Source: Lingula anatina (taxonomy: Eukaryota; Brachiopoda; Lingulata; Lingulida; Lingulidae). Taken from it: 64,000 nt of DNA. Made by a program: the position numbers and the translations under genes. This document shows, piece by piece, positions 23,000 to 36,152 of the stretch. The number at the start of each line of letters is the position of its first letter. The first letter of the stretch is position 1. Below the pieces are notes generated by a model, which was given only the letters and a program-made list of their open reading frames with translations, had not been told where the DNA came from and ran no database searches. Location: contig NW_019775436.1 of NCBI RefSeq assembly GCF_001039355.2, positions 287,617-351,616 of the forward strand, written 5' to 3'.

Positions 23000-25756
23000 T
23001 CGCGGAGGATATGAAATGTGTCTTTTTGTCAATCAGCGTTGTCAGGTGCCATGCGTATGAAGGTATCGAAGGTGTATGAAGGTGTCCCCTCTCATAATTT
23101 GGTATGTTTGCTCAGACTTCGTTCAAGGCCTACACGTGTTTTGTACCGAATGTAGGCCACTCTTGTTACTGCTGTGTTCGGCGTGGATTATGTATTTCAA
23201 AGTTGATGGAATCATTTTATTGTTTTGTAAGGTCTACATGTAGGTGGTAGTTACGTCGTGACTGAATAACAAAGTAGTATTATTCAACTGGAACACATCA
23301 TTCAAGCTGGGTAGGCCCTACGTCAAATAATTATAGAGAATTTCGTACGACGTCCAAAGCCGCCCCAACAAGCGAAGCAGTCATTTTTCAAAAAAAATCT
23401 TAAGCCATCTAGCCATCTTTGAAAATATAGGCGGTCCAGTGATGTCATCGGCCGTCCAAATGACAGCTGGACGGTTCTCTGGGAAAAGCCTTGTTCTGAA
23501 TATGAAGAAGCGCGAGTTAATTTACAATCATGCGTGAATTACCTTAAACTAATTTAACTGTCATCGCGTTATATATATCTAATGAAGGACTCAGCTGTTA
23601 CAGATTGGAACTCTTTAAAACTAAGGGTTTATCTTCCTTTACCACAAATACAGAATTAAATTTAGACATTGCAACCTTATTTCTGCCTATAACGTTATCA
23701 AAATACATGGTTTTGTTTTAACAACATAAGGGTATCGCTTGACCATAACTGATGACAAGATTTCTTTCAGTCTTATTTCAGTTAATACAGATTTGACATT
23801 TAATATGGAATATTTTTTTCCAAATCATTAGTCATCAGTTTTTCATATTTTGCCGACTGATAAATGAAAATAAGGATTGAAATCGTGTTTTAATAACTTT
23901 TATTAGTCTCTTTGATGTCATTGTGACAGTAGGTCATTAATTCGACAATGAAACAAACGAAAACACATTACCTATATTTTTAGTCATACGACAACCATTA
24001 AAAGCAATATTTTGGATCTCCATAATTTGCTAAATTATCATCTGTAAAAGATCGAGTTACACGACCCACAAAGGTCCCTCATGTCAGTGTCTAGTCACAG
24101 CAACGGTCGCTGTTACGCCTGACCTCATCTGGCTGCTACAGTACCAGGGCTCTCAAGCAGCAAGGCATTCCTTTGGATAGTTTTTTAAAGTTTAATCTGG
24201 AATAACATTCTAGGCATCGATCAAAACTTTAGTTTTGTTGTAGGACATATAGGCATTGATTCGGCAAGTAATGACCTACCCACGTATTGTCTATCTGGTT
24301 TAAATATGGCGATTTTGATGTCCAAGGTAGCTGCTCATTCCCTTGGTTTTGTAAGCTATCTGCTTTTAAAAGTGCTCTATGTGAACCGACAATCTCATTG
24401 TGCAACCTAAAATTGTTCCTAAGGTGCCCTCTATCAAATGATAGTTAAATGACTCCCAGATTATTCCTCTATTTGATGTGGTTTATGTTTTAATAGATGA
24501 TTAAAATTGTTTTTTGGCACCAATGTGGTATGCACTTTCAAATACTGATGATGTCAGTGACCCTAGTCTCTTTAGACGCGGCACTCTCTTCAACGTAGGG
24601 CTCTTCAGGATGCCTGTAAACTCTGTTTTGATTGGTTGAATGGTACAGGTAAAATGTGACCTCAATAAAGAAAACCATGCGGTTTCAGTGTTCTTCCAAG
24701 AGACGGCCATATGGTCCACAATATACAATGTACTAGAGAATCAAACAACTACGTTTTTCTGTTAACAGTGCCTTCTCAGGGGTCATCTGGTGTTCTAATC
24801 TGGTGTTCGTTAAGGGCCTTGAAAAACACGTGCTGGTGGCAATTTGCTCCTCATTCTGAACGGGCTGGGTAGCTTTTGTTTAGTTGCAACAGCATATCCG
24901 GAGGGACAGTGAGTCCTGTACTCTGGTAGTAATTACGATTTCGATGCATTGGGTGAGGCTTCTGCGCAGGTACATCAGTCTGAGCATTACTCAATAGAAC
25001 TGAACAGACCGCTCCGTGTGACACAATGATCTGTCTGCCAATGTTCCTCTTTTTCTGGCACAGATTAACAATTTTGTAAAGCACTGCTTATAGCTCATTT
25101 TACGCACTGTAGAGCATGCAAAATTTCATATTCTTCTATGCAGCAGTTGCCGACATATGGAGACTTTTTTGACAGGAAAGCCAAGCTTTGATCAGCCCAA
25201 AAGAGGACTACCCAAATAAAGCACTGCATATTACACAATGCATCAGTGAAACAGACACGTTAGTCTGACTATACACTTTTACATTCACATATCTTATTTT
25301 ATCACGTTTTATATGAGATCGGAGTTTTTTGAAAACAGAATGCATTTTTACCTTCGCATACCTTTGAAACTAACATATCCCATATTAAATGCCAAGTCTG
25401 TAAATTAGATATCACATTTAAACGTACGTTGTGGGTTCATGCCCTATACACACGTGAAAACTAATAAATTCCTTTTTATTGACATTGGTTAGTTTGTTAG
25501 TTTGTTTGCAGACAAGTCTTAAATGAACATGACAGAATCAATTAAAATATTAAGGCAAAATACGATACAGCAGTAAAACTGCTAGCTGATACATGTAATG
25601 TTTTTTCTTAAATATTATTAGTATATTAGAACAGCAGACAAGTGCTCTTCTGAATCAAAATAATCTCTTCGAAATACGATATATTGTTTCTAATGTAGTC
25701 AAATTTTGAATAGCGGTTCATTGCTGGAAATGATATCTTAAAAACTAATTTATATA
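23000..25756. other. Intergenic region, nothing recognised
   Basis: I see no exon chain, RNA gene or terminal-repeat structure here. Short minus-strand frames at 24501-24728 and 24851-25084 do not resemble families I know and lack convincing splice contexts. Confidence 0.4.
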
Positions 25757-27393
25757 CAGGGTTACTACTTAATATGGAATATTTTTTATCACTGCTATTT
25801 TTGAGTGCTGATTGAAAATTTTTCAGGCTTGATTCATCAAAAAAGTATGTCATTGACTGATAAAAATATCCAGTCTTCTATTGTAAGATAATTTTGTCAA
25901 TAATATCAAATCTGACATAAGATGTCATTCAAAAGAAAAGAACACCCCCAGAAAACAATATCAACAGTTTGATGTCAGTATTAATTTTAAGCTAAGATAT
26001 TAAAGAAAATGATAGCCTCCGGACAATGATATGTTACACAGTCAAAGAACTCATTAAAGTAAATCATGAGAAGTCATCAATAGCGAGTATGACATCTAGC
26101 AGCCGCTTGCAGCGCCCTCATCCTACATGGCATACCCTGTGACTAGTTTTTTAAGAGTTTGGATTGGGATATCATTCCAAGCAGTGATATTTGCCTGTCG
26201 CAGTTCATCACTATTTAGCGGCCGATGACAATAGCTATTAATTCTGTGAGTTAGTTCCGCCCACAGATTTTTAATTTGGTTCATATCTGGGGAGTTTGTA
26301 GGCCAGGGCAGTTGCTGAACCCATTGGTTTCGAAGAAAAACAGTGATTCTGCGAGCTCGATGTGGGGTTGCACAGCCGTCTTGGTACACAAAGTTGTTCC
26401 TGAAGATGACTCTTACAAATCGAAGCATTATTTGCTGTAGAATGTCTCTGTAGGAACCCTGGTTGAGGTTGCCTCCTAGAAAAACCAACTGGTTCTGGGC
26501 ACCGGCATAAAATGCTCCCCAAACACAGTCGTTACCACCCCCTGCTTGCACCCTAGGCAGTACACAATCATCGTTTTATGCCTCTCGTACACGTCGGCGG
26601 ACACGGCTTCGATCGTCAACCCTAAAAACTGCATATCTGGCCTCATCACCGAAAACGACGTGATTCCAGTGTTTTGGCTGCAAACGCACGTGGTCCCAGC
26701 CCATTGCAGACGTCGCTGTGTATGACCTGCTGTTAACAGTGATTTCCCTACTTGTCTTCGTGCAAAATAACCGGCTTGCAGTAATCTCTTGTTCACGAGG
26801 GACCTTGAAACGGGCGTTTGAATGACATTCTGCCACTCTTTTCTGAGGACACTGGTTATCTTTGTACGACCAGCACGGCGCACTTCTTGGTGTGATACGC
26901 GGGCACCCTGGTCGAGTTATTGGAGTAGGTGCCCCTGCTGTAGAATTTCTTTGGAGGACTTTACTAACGGTTCCTGATAAATGTTGCATTGGCTGGCAAT
27001 GGCTGTCCGTTTCTCGCCATTTTCTCTGAGAGCAAAAATCCCATAGTAAGCTGCGTTGCTTAGCTGTCGAACCATATCTTCTCTAAGGTACCTGTCAAGT
27101 TTCAGAGCGATCCCTTAAGTGCTTCTCTAAACACACTCCAAAGATTGGCCAAACCCATGCTTTTTTATACAAGGGCAGAAATGCCGAAAAGACCACCCTT
27201 CTCATTTCTGACCACAGAACATGCAACTGCATGCATCAATTGTTTCGAGAGTTGTGTGGTAATGAGGTAACACACCTGGCTACACATGAAGTGACACCTC
27301 AGTTTTGGATTTAAAGTAGCTAGAGAGAAAATAAATATTTTGTAGAAAATTTAATTGCAAAAAAATAATATTCCATATTAGGTAGTAACCCTG
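25757..27393 (-). mobile_element. Tc1-like DNA transposon, complete ends, dead
   Basis: Flanked by TA on both sides, with terminal inverted repeats CAGGGTTACTACTTAATATG on the left and the near-complement on the right, about 1637 bases apart. It carries one transposase pseudogene on the minus strand. The left and right ends remain recognisable, so the insertion is moderately recent. Confidence 0.85.
26123..27075 (-). pseudogene. Tc1-like transposase pseudogene
   Basis: It starts MVRQLSNAAYYGIFALRENG, the N-terminal DNA-binding region, and continues through several frames. The first catalytic Asp lies in VVFGDEARYAVF and the second in VYQDGCATPHRARR. The third motif reads SPDMNQIKNLW. In the family this is SPDLNPIENLW, where the Glu is the third catalytic residue of DD34E. 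Here it is Lys, so even a repaired frame would be inactive. Frame changes occur near 26500-26600 and near 26900. Confidence 0.85.
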
Positions 27394-27401
27394 TATATAT
27401 A

Positions 27402-27680
27402 CATGTATATATCATGATTGCTGACATTTCACACCTTAAACAACTGAAAGATCAATGTGCCTCAATATGACAAGGGGGATTTTCTGTTTATGAATGTTGC
27501 GAAAAATTCTGTCATGCCTTAAAATAGCTTAAACAAATTGTATTTGTTGCATAATCAGGGCACTGACCTCCATGTCAAAGAAATATATTAAACCATAAAC
27601 TCTCATGTCTACTGCATGTCTAGAGGGGATAAAGGTAAAATTAGTAAATAAATTGTAAAACTTATTTATTTGAGTAGCGG
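27402..27680 (+). repeat. Unclassified interspersed repeat family C, copy 1
   Basis: Contains CATTTCACACCTTAAACAAC, then GGGGATTTTCTGTTTATGAA, then TTGTTGCATAATCAGGGCAC, then CATAAACTCTCATG and TCTAGAGG. Equivalent segments occur at 28340-28500, 28905-29390, 34660-35134 and, in reverse, 38740-38922. It has no coding capacity. Confidence 0.65.
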
Positions 27681-27861
27681 AAATTTTTCAATATTATCTT
27701 ACGAACTAACAAACTTGTTGACATTTCACACCTGAAGCAACTGAAAAATCAATGCTGTCTTGATTGTTATCGACATCGACAAATATATCACGTTATCACA
27801 ACTACCGCAATGTCGCTGTAATAGGGTCATGAATATTTGAGTACATTTTGTCAACGCTCAT

Positions 27862-27869
27862 TATAAAAG
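27862..27869 (+). promoter_or_regulatory. Possible TATA box with a downstream donor site
   Basis: TATAAAAG is followed about 30 bases later by a C+G-richer stretch and, at 27924/27925, by an ATAAG/GTAAGG splice donor. This is the layout of a TATA promoter with a short non-coding first exon. No following exon was recognised, so it may be chance or part of a mobile element. Confidence 0.2.
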
Positions 27870-28030
27870 CGGGCGCACACCACTTCTAGGTGCGGTCAGG
27901 TTGCTCTCTTCAGAATGTTATAAGGTAAGGCACGTAGAACACTTTGGGTATGTACATATTTAGTTGTATATTTATTTCGATATAAAAGATTTGTAGTTTA
28001 TTAAGTCAGGTGACATTAGTCTAAAGCCAT

Positions 28031-28032
<2 letters not shown>

Positions 28033-28098
<66 letters not shown>
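28033..28098. repeat. (TA)n microsatellite
   Basis: About 33 uninterrupted TA units, followed by GTCGAC. Confidence 0.95.
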
Positions 28099-28101
<3 letters not shown>

Positions 28102-28649
28102 GACATGTACGTTATCCTTTTCGACAATTGCTTTCCTGGCCGCCACGTTGCTGTGTACGTAATCTTTAAGTTGCCGAATGTTGTCACCACCTCAAAACTC
28201 ACCTCAGAATTTACCTCAGAATTCAACACAGATATCGCTACAAAATATCATTACAGATATTACAGATATTACACCATTAAATAGTACGTGCGTGAACAAT
28301 AAAGGCGAACTTTAAAGATTTGTTTTGAGTTATTGACTGGTACACAGCAACATTGATTTTTGATATTTCATACTGAAAAATCAATGCGCCACTTGGGATA
28401 GGACCAGCCATGCCCCAAAGAGGTAATGGGAATTTTTTGTTAATGGAAGTTGAGGGCAAAATAATCCCTCATGCCTTAAAATAGCAAGGAAAGTTTTGTT
28501 TATGAAACATAAGCAAAGGACTGTATTGCATGCTCAAGATCAGTAGCAAGGCCACTCTTTACTGCCATGCAGCTTGGCATATGATTCTCAAGAATTTTGA
28601 AAGCCCCTCGTGCACAGGTGTGTCGTCAGCACTAGTTATGTCGACTCAT

Positions 28650-28795
28650 CTAAAACAAAGACAATGTAACCGATAGTTTAGAAAAGTTCACCTATAGAAA
28701 GAGAGACAAAAAGCAAGGTGAGGAAAATTCCATTGTTCATAGTGAGCTGTTGTTGAAAGCAACATCTGCTTGAGACCAGGTTTTATACGTATGAG
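28650..28795. repeat. Dispersed repeat shared with 21160-21262
   Basis: GTTCACCTATAGAAAGAGAG and AAAAAGCAAGG, then CATCTGCTTGAGA, recur in the same order at 21160-21262. The copies are about 80-90 percent similar by eye. The family is unknown. Confidence 0.5.
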
Positions 28796-28904
28796 CCACA
28801 AAATTGAAGGGTGGTCCGGGGGAGGGGGGGGCTTTTTTTTTTTTTTTGAAAAAGTGAACCTTTCACTGAGAAACCTTTGTGTACCTGTATCATATTTTAC
28901 CCAC

Positions 28905-29390
28905 AACAGACCTTTACCAGGGGCAGACTATCTTCTGAGGGTCTACTATTCTGAAAAAAAAAACAAAAAAACAAAGGGACCTTCATCTAAAATAACTGCT
29001 GTTCCAGAAGTCTGTAATTCTGAATGTTAAGTTGAGGGTCCGCTATTCCAAAGGTCCGCTATTCCAAAAACGTTTACTGATGGGGTAGCTGCATTAAAAC
29101 AAATTGTATTTGTTGCGTAATCAGGGCACTGATCCCATGTCAAAGAAATGCATTAAACCATAAACTCTCATGCAATAGTTTGCTATTTTGTTAATTGCTG
29201 TTTGCACTCTCTCTGTACCTTCAAAAAACAGGTGACCAAAATACTCAAAATATAGCAGCACATCCCCTTTTCCCACCGAAGAGGATGGTTTGTTCACCCC
29301 CCCCCCCCCCCCCAACACCCCACGTCCACTGCATGTCTAGAGGTAATAAAGGTAAAATTATTCAATGAATAGCTAAACTAATTTATTTGA
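28905..29390 (+). repeat. Repeat family C, fullest copy (uninterrupted Gypsy target site)
   Basis: Runs from CCTTTACCAGGGGCAGACTA through an A-rich run, GTCCGCTATTCCAAA motifs and TTGTTGCGTAATCAGGGCAC to GTTTGCACTCTCTCTGTACC and a poly-C run. It is important because the segment AATCAGGGCACTG at about 29119-29131 is the unoccupied version of the Gypsy insertion site whose halves are at 35134 and 38919. Confidence 0.7.
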
Positions 29391-29679
29391 GTAGCGGAGA
29401 TACTGCTCAAGGTCACCATCCAAATTAATGTAGAAAAAATATTGAATATCACAGAGGTATATGGTGGTGGAGGTTGGTGGATACTGCAAAAATGACGAAA
29501 TTTGTTAGAGAAAACGGCGGAATTATGTATAGTATCTTAAGAATTAACAAAATCTTAATTGTTCTCATTTGACAACTGAAACAACAGAGAGATGTGTCTG
29601 TACATATAGCCGTCACCTGCGTCTGTCGTCACCGTCGTCGCTTTCACCGTTGCTGTGCACTTTCGCCGATAACGCAAAC

Positions 29680-30090
29680 GTAAAGTGGAAAACCAGTTTA
29701 CCTTTGGCTTGAAACTTACGGAACTGATAAATTTTATAATACCCTGGTCAAGTTCGAAAATCAGCATGATCAGGCCATTATTTCCAAAGTTATGCTGTTT
29801 TTTTCACCTTTTTCCGCATATTATGTGCAACACTGATTACACGATAATTGGAAAAACGTTTGGTCTTTTGGCTTTAAACCTACAGAACTGATAAATATTC
29901 ACAATACACATGCCCAGTTCGAAAATCAGCGTGATCGGGTCATTTTTTAAAGTTTCCCTGTTTTTTCGTTTTTTTTCATCATATGTGCAACATTGATAAC
30001 ACATACATTTCAAGGAAAACCGTTTAGCCTATTGTCTTGCAACTCACAACTATAGATCAAGTTCGAAAATAGGCTTGATCAGTTAAAGGT
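29680..30090. repeat. Diverged tandem repeat, three units
   Basis: AGTTCGAAAATCAGCATGAT recurs near 29749, 29917 and 30059, with TATGTGCAACATTGATAACAC and GGAAAACCGTTT between copies. Units are about 140-170 bases. The GGAAAACC / ACACATTTCAAGG part also appears in reverse at about 53205-53245, at the edge of the DR1 satellite. Confidence 0.6.
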
Positions 30091-33000
30091 TTTGCTTCAT
30101 ACCGTCGGAATGGCCTGAACGGAGCATATTCTTCAGAAAACATGCCCAACTGACGATATCTTTATCCAAATACACAAAGTGAAAGCTCATTTTGTAAATT
30201 TTGGACTCTAAAAAACGTCCTTTTTGCTTAGCCTGCGAGTTAATGAGCTACGTGGTCACATAGTCTGATGACGACAATCGTGCCACCGGAGAACAGAGCG
30301 TGCTTAGCTGTCAAACTGAGCTGCATTGTCTACCTGTAAGATGACTTTTCTGTCTTCTGATAAAAGTTTACACTTATTCAAATCTCCTACCCTTGGGGTC
30401 TAAATCCTCGTCAAGTTGTGTAAAATCATTTCTCGTCTATTTAATTCTTAACAAGCATTTAATTATGGCTATCCCAAGTTGTATAAAACACTGCATTTGA
30501 ATGACTTCAGGGTACTGTTGATTATTCCATATGAGGTCCATGTTATTAGTGAAATTCAATTAATTTTGTTAAACCGCTGACGCCCCGTCTTGCATACTTT
30601 TATTAAACTGAGGTAAACAATGCCTGTTACCTTTACAAGTCCTATCTTAATCATCCATCTTACTGGAACTTCCTTTACCTCTTAATAAATGGGTTAAATG
30701 ACATTCAATTCTCCTTTAGCCTTTGTCTTGCGAGTATCGAACGTCTGGCGATATTTATCTCAGGTAAAAATCTACCTGTGCGGTAGTTACCAAGAGCCGC
30801 TCCCGCAGACCTGGGGGTACTAGATAAAATCTGAACACCAGGTTTATTGAGGAGCTAGAGAAACAAAGGGTGCATTCTCCCTGGGGGTTCACGCTAAATT
30901 ACAGTCAGTCGAGCGCGCACCGTAGTTACTTACCCCCTTACAGCTTTTAGTAGGCGGGACAGACGCTTATGCCGGTGTAATGTGACAGAGAGTCTTCCAT
31001 GATAGAGAGTCCGCTTCCCATCCATTTGTATAGGCGAGCCTCACCCTAGATTTTGACCCACTTAGGTCAGATTAACCCTAACCATTATAACTATATGGAG
31101 GGCTGACATTCTGTTACACGGACCCTCAGTTTCGTTACACCGGCTAAGCTGACAGTAATTTAGTGAGACTCCCCACGGGGATAGATCGATCTAAAATCTA
31201 TGGGAATGGGGTCAAAGGACGAATTTTTCCAGCACAGCTTCATAGGAATTTTAACACGGACTTGATCCAGCTTAGACCTCCAAACTAACAGGGTGACATG
31301 GGCAATTTTTACAAACAAACAATAAAACTTTATTTCAGTTAGCCTCCCTTAAAATAAATATACCGTTCTGGGTAAATTAGAATATTTATTAAATCGCGAG
31401 AATATTTTTGACTTGAATGATGATATTATTATTAATAGAAATCCAGCTACTATATGTGGTACATTTGCTGTGGTTACGCTGTCCTTCATGTTTTGCATTA
31501 GTCTATATTTTGCTGTACGTGCTTGGAATTTTTTAAAAACTGTGCATACAATTTTTCCAGGTCTGGTTACGCCCCTGTTATGTGATGAAAGTCTAAATTT
31601 GGCAATTAGTTCCTTAGCTTATTTAAATAGAATTGCAGTGTTTAGTTTTCAACAAGATGTTTGTGCAATAGCCCTTTACTCTTTGTGGATATTTCCCTCG
31701 TCAAAGTTTGTCTAAAATTATCTTTCAGTCTTTACTCTTTCAAGTATAATGTATAAAGTTATCTGGCATATTTATGACAAGCCAAGTGTCTCCAGTTCAT
31801 TCCGTACTCAATTTTACCCAAGCAAATTTTTTCTTGAGTAGATCTTTATAGCACGCTGTTATAATACAATTTTTCGAAGAGGGGATTTAAATCAATATTA
31901 AAATTGGGTATCTCCCGCTTTTCATAATATACTTAGTTATGCACAATGAACTTAGTTATCAGTAGTGCTCTTTTTTACACCCAACATTCTTTTAAAAAAA
32001 TCCGTATGTGCCTTTCTTATATCCCTTACCAGGTTAAATCTCCATGCATAATTTAAAATATACTAACGTACGTAAAACTGCAAATTTAGTAAACACATTA
32101 AAGTAATGATTTTTTCCATGCTACTAGTAGTAAACAATGCTATTTTACCTTGATCTGCTACATGTATTTGGGTTTGACAAAGCTTACAAATTTGCAAAGT
32201 TTTGCCTACAGACGCAGAACTTGCGTTTCAAGTTATAAAATGATAAATCTTTTAAATTATTTAATATTTCAGATGAAATAATCTTCAGAAACAAATCCTC
32301 AAAGCATAAACGAATTAGGTTTACGAACCATTTTTTCAGCAGTTTCTATTTTTTCTTTGATATACCGCTCTTTTTCCTGTTTTTCCTCAACACGTTTTCT
32401 TCCACGGAAGTAATGCCTGTGCAAACGCATTCTTCAAGATACCCTGAGAGCAATCACTTTTATTAATGTTTGCGATCGTGTTTGAACTCACTTGTTTAAA
32501 TATTGATATTTAACGTCATTTACAAATACCAATAAAATAACCCCATGAAATAAATGAGATATATTGAAAAATATGAGAGTCCACCAAGACAAGTTTGATA
32601 CCTGTTATTACCTGGCTTGGGAGTGCAGCGGTGCATAAATAACAGGTTTTATTGTTAACGAGTTCTTAGTCAACTGCAGTGCATTTAAAATTCATCAGCA
32701 ATTAGTAAGCTTGCCAACAGATGACAGTTAATCTGAAAGACTAACAGCTTTTGATATGGTCTAAACTACCTGAGGGGTCCATGATCTCGACCATTGCAAA
32801 TATTGTCACCGAAGTTAGTTAGTAAGTCACGGAAGACCGTCACAGACAAAGAAAAGATTGTCAACGAGTGCTGCAATTTTGGTGAATCCCACGGCAACAC
32901 ACTGAGGCATAACGAAAATTGCTCAACTCCGTTCAACACAACTTGCCTAAACTTCTCTGTCTGTATGCACCATGCAGCTCAGTTGAGTCACATAGACCTT

Positions 33001-34655
33001 AATCCTCATTGTCGTCACAGTACCACGTGACCCAGATCTGTTGCTCCATTTATGCATATTGAGGTGAGGTTTACTAGAAGGCTTTTTTCCATTAATAGAT
33101 TTTTGTATAATTTTAAATGGCGGGGATCGATTAAAACACACCTCTAGTGTATAGATTGAGTGCTGAATCTATAGAATTCAAGAAATGGATTTTTATGTGT
33201 CTTAAATCCTTTAAGTTTGAGGAAGCTATGGCATTTTTTATATAAGTGGTTTTTCTTCAGATTTCATTCTAACGCATGTTAACAGTTGTGTTGTGTAATA
33301 AAGTGTCAAAAATGGAACTAAACTCACATTATTGCAGTTTATCAGATTCAATCATTCATTATGTTCAGAATCTCAGAATGGAGCAAATTGGACATTTAAA
33401 ATTGTATTATTGATATTTTTCCTATCTCAACAGTTTTCTTTATTAATAATTGAAGAAAAACCCTATTTTGATCACTTCCTCCATAGTGACCATAAAGGAA
33501 AACCATGTCACTCACTCTTCTAAAGCTTACTGAAAAGTAACATAGGACTTAAATACAGCTTGGAAAACAGTTTGTCCTGAGGAAGGCTCTTGAGTAGAGC
33601 TGAAAATTTGACGGTAAAAAGCATTGTCTGTGACACTACTAATTCAAAAAAAAAAAAAAAAAAAAAAAAAATCAGGGATAATTACCAGACTATTGAACCT
33701 TTTTAAGAACTAACGATTAGAATATTTCGTGCAATGCCAACATTAATGCCATAGATGAATAACAGTGCCTTATTATCCTCAAAATCAATGGGGCCATTCA
33801 TGTAATTTTAATACAGCTAGAATAAAAGTTTGAATAGCAGCTTTATTAGAATATTTTTTGTCATGGTTTTTTTTAATTTTTTTTTTAAATTTTTTAAATT
33901 TTCAAACACTGGCATTTTCAAGATGTGGATTTTAAATCCCATCCACCTGAAGCTCTGTACATTTTCTGTATTTCCACATAAGCAGTATTATTGGTATTTA
34001 TGTCTTTAAACATTATGTTATATTGACCTTTTGATTATTTTATGCACTGTCATCATTTTTTACATATTGCGACATTTTTATTATGTGAATTTGAACTCTC
34101 ATGGTCCCGAAACTAATCTTATTGACCGTGTTACCTGTTGTGCATGATTAAATTTTAATGTTGATTGACTGTGCTGTTATAACTATTATTTATTATTGCA
34201 TCGATATTGACAAAATGACTTATTTTCTGCATCTTTATTTTCTAGTTTTTGTCTGTACATTTGGCAGCTTGCTACCTTTGTCTTGATTGTTGATATTGAA
34301 GATTTATGTCTCCTCCATCTCGGTGTACCACAAGCTTTTATGGTCTCATTCATAGCAAGAAAGAAGGCAACAAGGAGTATTGATTGTTCGTGATTTGGCC
34401 AAACAAGGCCGCTTTTATTATATAACCCCTCTATCCTGATCGTTTTAACAATAATAACAATGTAGCAAATTGTTGCCTGTATTAAATGTTATGGCCTTAG
34501 GGATAAAAATTATATATCAAATATTCAATAAGACTCATCATCCTAAAAATTATGATGCGACGAGTCAGCAAAAGTTATTATTTACCAACAATTTTGCACA
34601 AATTTCATTTGTGGGGTTGCAAAGAGGCCTAAGAACTAAAAAAAGTAATTGTTGA
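30091..34655. other. Intergenic; no gene recognised
   Basis: The region holds short dispersed repeats. One segment around 31140-31220 (GCTGACAGTAATTTAGTGAG) recurs at about 51195-51260. A poly(A) run at 33643-33671 follows a possible retroposed fragment. A 100-codon open frame at 31413-31715 has no recognisable motif. No RNA gene was identified. Confidence 0.4.
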
Positions 34656-34659
34656 CATT

Positions 34660-35134
34660 CCAAACGTTAAGCATCTGAAAGATCAATGTTATCTTGATTG
34701 TTGATATTTCATACCTGAAACAACTGATAATCAATGTACCACTTGAGAAAAGACCAGCCATGCCTCAAAAGATGACGGGGATTTTTTTGTTTATGAAAGT
34801 TGAAGAAAAAATCCCTCATGCCACAAAATAGCAAGGGGATTTTTTTGTTTACGAAGAAAGATTTATTAACTGTTCATTAACTAACTATCTATCTATCTAA
34901 CTATCTTTACCAGGGGCAGACTATCTTCTGAGGGTCTACTATTCTGAAAAAAAAAAAAAAAAAACAAAAAAAAAAAAAAACAAAGGGACCTTCATCTAAA
35001 ATAACTGCTGTTCCAGAAGTCTGTAATTCTGAATGTTAAGTTGAGGGTCCGCTATTCCAAGAGTCCGCTATTCAAAAAAAGTTTACTGATGGGGTAGCTG
35101 CATTTAAACAAATTGTATTTGTTGCGTAATCAGG
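34660..35134 (+). repeat. Repeat family C, left half, interrupted by an LTR
   Basis: Matches 28905-29124 from CCTTTACCAGGGGCAGACTA to GTTGCGTAATCAGG. It is then replaced at 35135 by LTR sequence. The missing right half is at 38740-38922 in reverse orientation. Confidence 0.8.
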
Positions 35135-35324
35135 TGTAGTGGTGCAATTTCTCCGCAATCCAGAATAACAACGCTGTGATTTCTTTTTCATAAATTTAAT
35201 AAGATAATGAAATATTTAAGCTACTAAGTGCACAAGCTGCTAATCGTCTGCTGCGCCGCCATGTTCCTTTTTCCGCCGACGCTACCCTGGTTTATGCACA
35301 CCGCACTATATTTACCCCGTTACA
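35135..35324 (-). mobile_element. Gypsy-family LTR, minus orientation (3' LTR)
   Basis: 190 bases with TG...CA ends (TGTAGTGG ... CCGTTACA on the plus strand). It is the reverse complement of the 191-base LTR at 38923-39113. Read on the minus strand, it is preceded by a polypurine tract, CCCGGGGAGGCA, as expected before a 3' LTR. The flank on the family C side ends in CAGG, the candidate 4-base target duplication. Confidence 0.75.
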
Positions 35325-36152
35325 TGCCTCCCCGGGCAGATAAGACTCGTCCCGAGTCTCCAACCTATTTACTCCTGACTGTAACTAAGTCCCAACACAC
35401 TAAATCAACACTGGGTCTAAATCCTTGAAAGAGTTCACAACATTAATATCAACAATATTGTTGCGGATGTCGATCAATTTTATTCAAATGTCAACGATAT
35501 ATAACATCAACTGGTGACATCAACTGGTACTGTGTATCGTCTTGTATCAGTTACATCAAGTTTCATCAACTTAAGTCAACTTACATCAATTTTCCACTGG
35601 AAACAACGTGAAACTCGTTGCGAGACTGTCTAAAAAAGTTAACATGGCACGTGCTGGGCAAAAACTAAAAACCATCAACACCGATACTACAATTATGCTA
35701 CTTGTCAGTTACATGGCTCCCTTAAATTGTGAATCCCACAATTTACTTAAACTATCATTTAATATCAAAACTCTAACACAAATCCAAAAATTTAACATCC
35801 ATTACCATACTACATACATATATATATCAAAACAATTTTGTTAACTTAACTTTACCTTCTCTATTAAACAATTTTAAACTCAATAACCATCACTATATGA
35901 CTATAAGCATTATGCATCAAAGTTTATGAGCAATTACTGAACATAACATAAACCAACATTGTAAGCATATCTATCTCTCTCACACATGTCAACCTGTCAT
36001 TCACATGAAAACAAACCCTTTCCTTTTTAAACGAAATGTGAAAACAGTCTTAATTTTAAAGATTCTATACATTTAACAGTCCATAACACTGAAATTAATC
36101 CAGTCCAGAGTTTATACAATGTGCCAGTCTAAACATAAAAAGTTCACTCAAG
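35325..36152 (-). other. Non-coding stretch between the LTR and the Pao frame
   Basis: A+T-rich sequence without a recognisable frame. The part next to the LTR (GACTCGGGACGAGTCTTA and the purine tract) looks like the 3' untranslated end of an LTR retrotransposon. The rest may be the 3' end of the Pao element. I could not find a second LTR pair here. Confidence 0.35.

Noticed and set aside
24501-25084. Two minus-strand frames of about 75 codons as a possible gene
   Set aside because: No family resemblance, no compatible splice sites joining them, and no codon-level signal.
31413-31715. 100-codon plus-strand open frame
   Set aside because: No domain or family motif, no splice or promoter context, A+T-rich and hydrophobic by composition. 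It is likely a chance frame.
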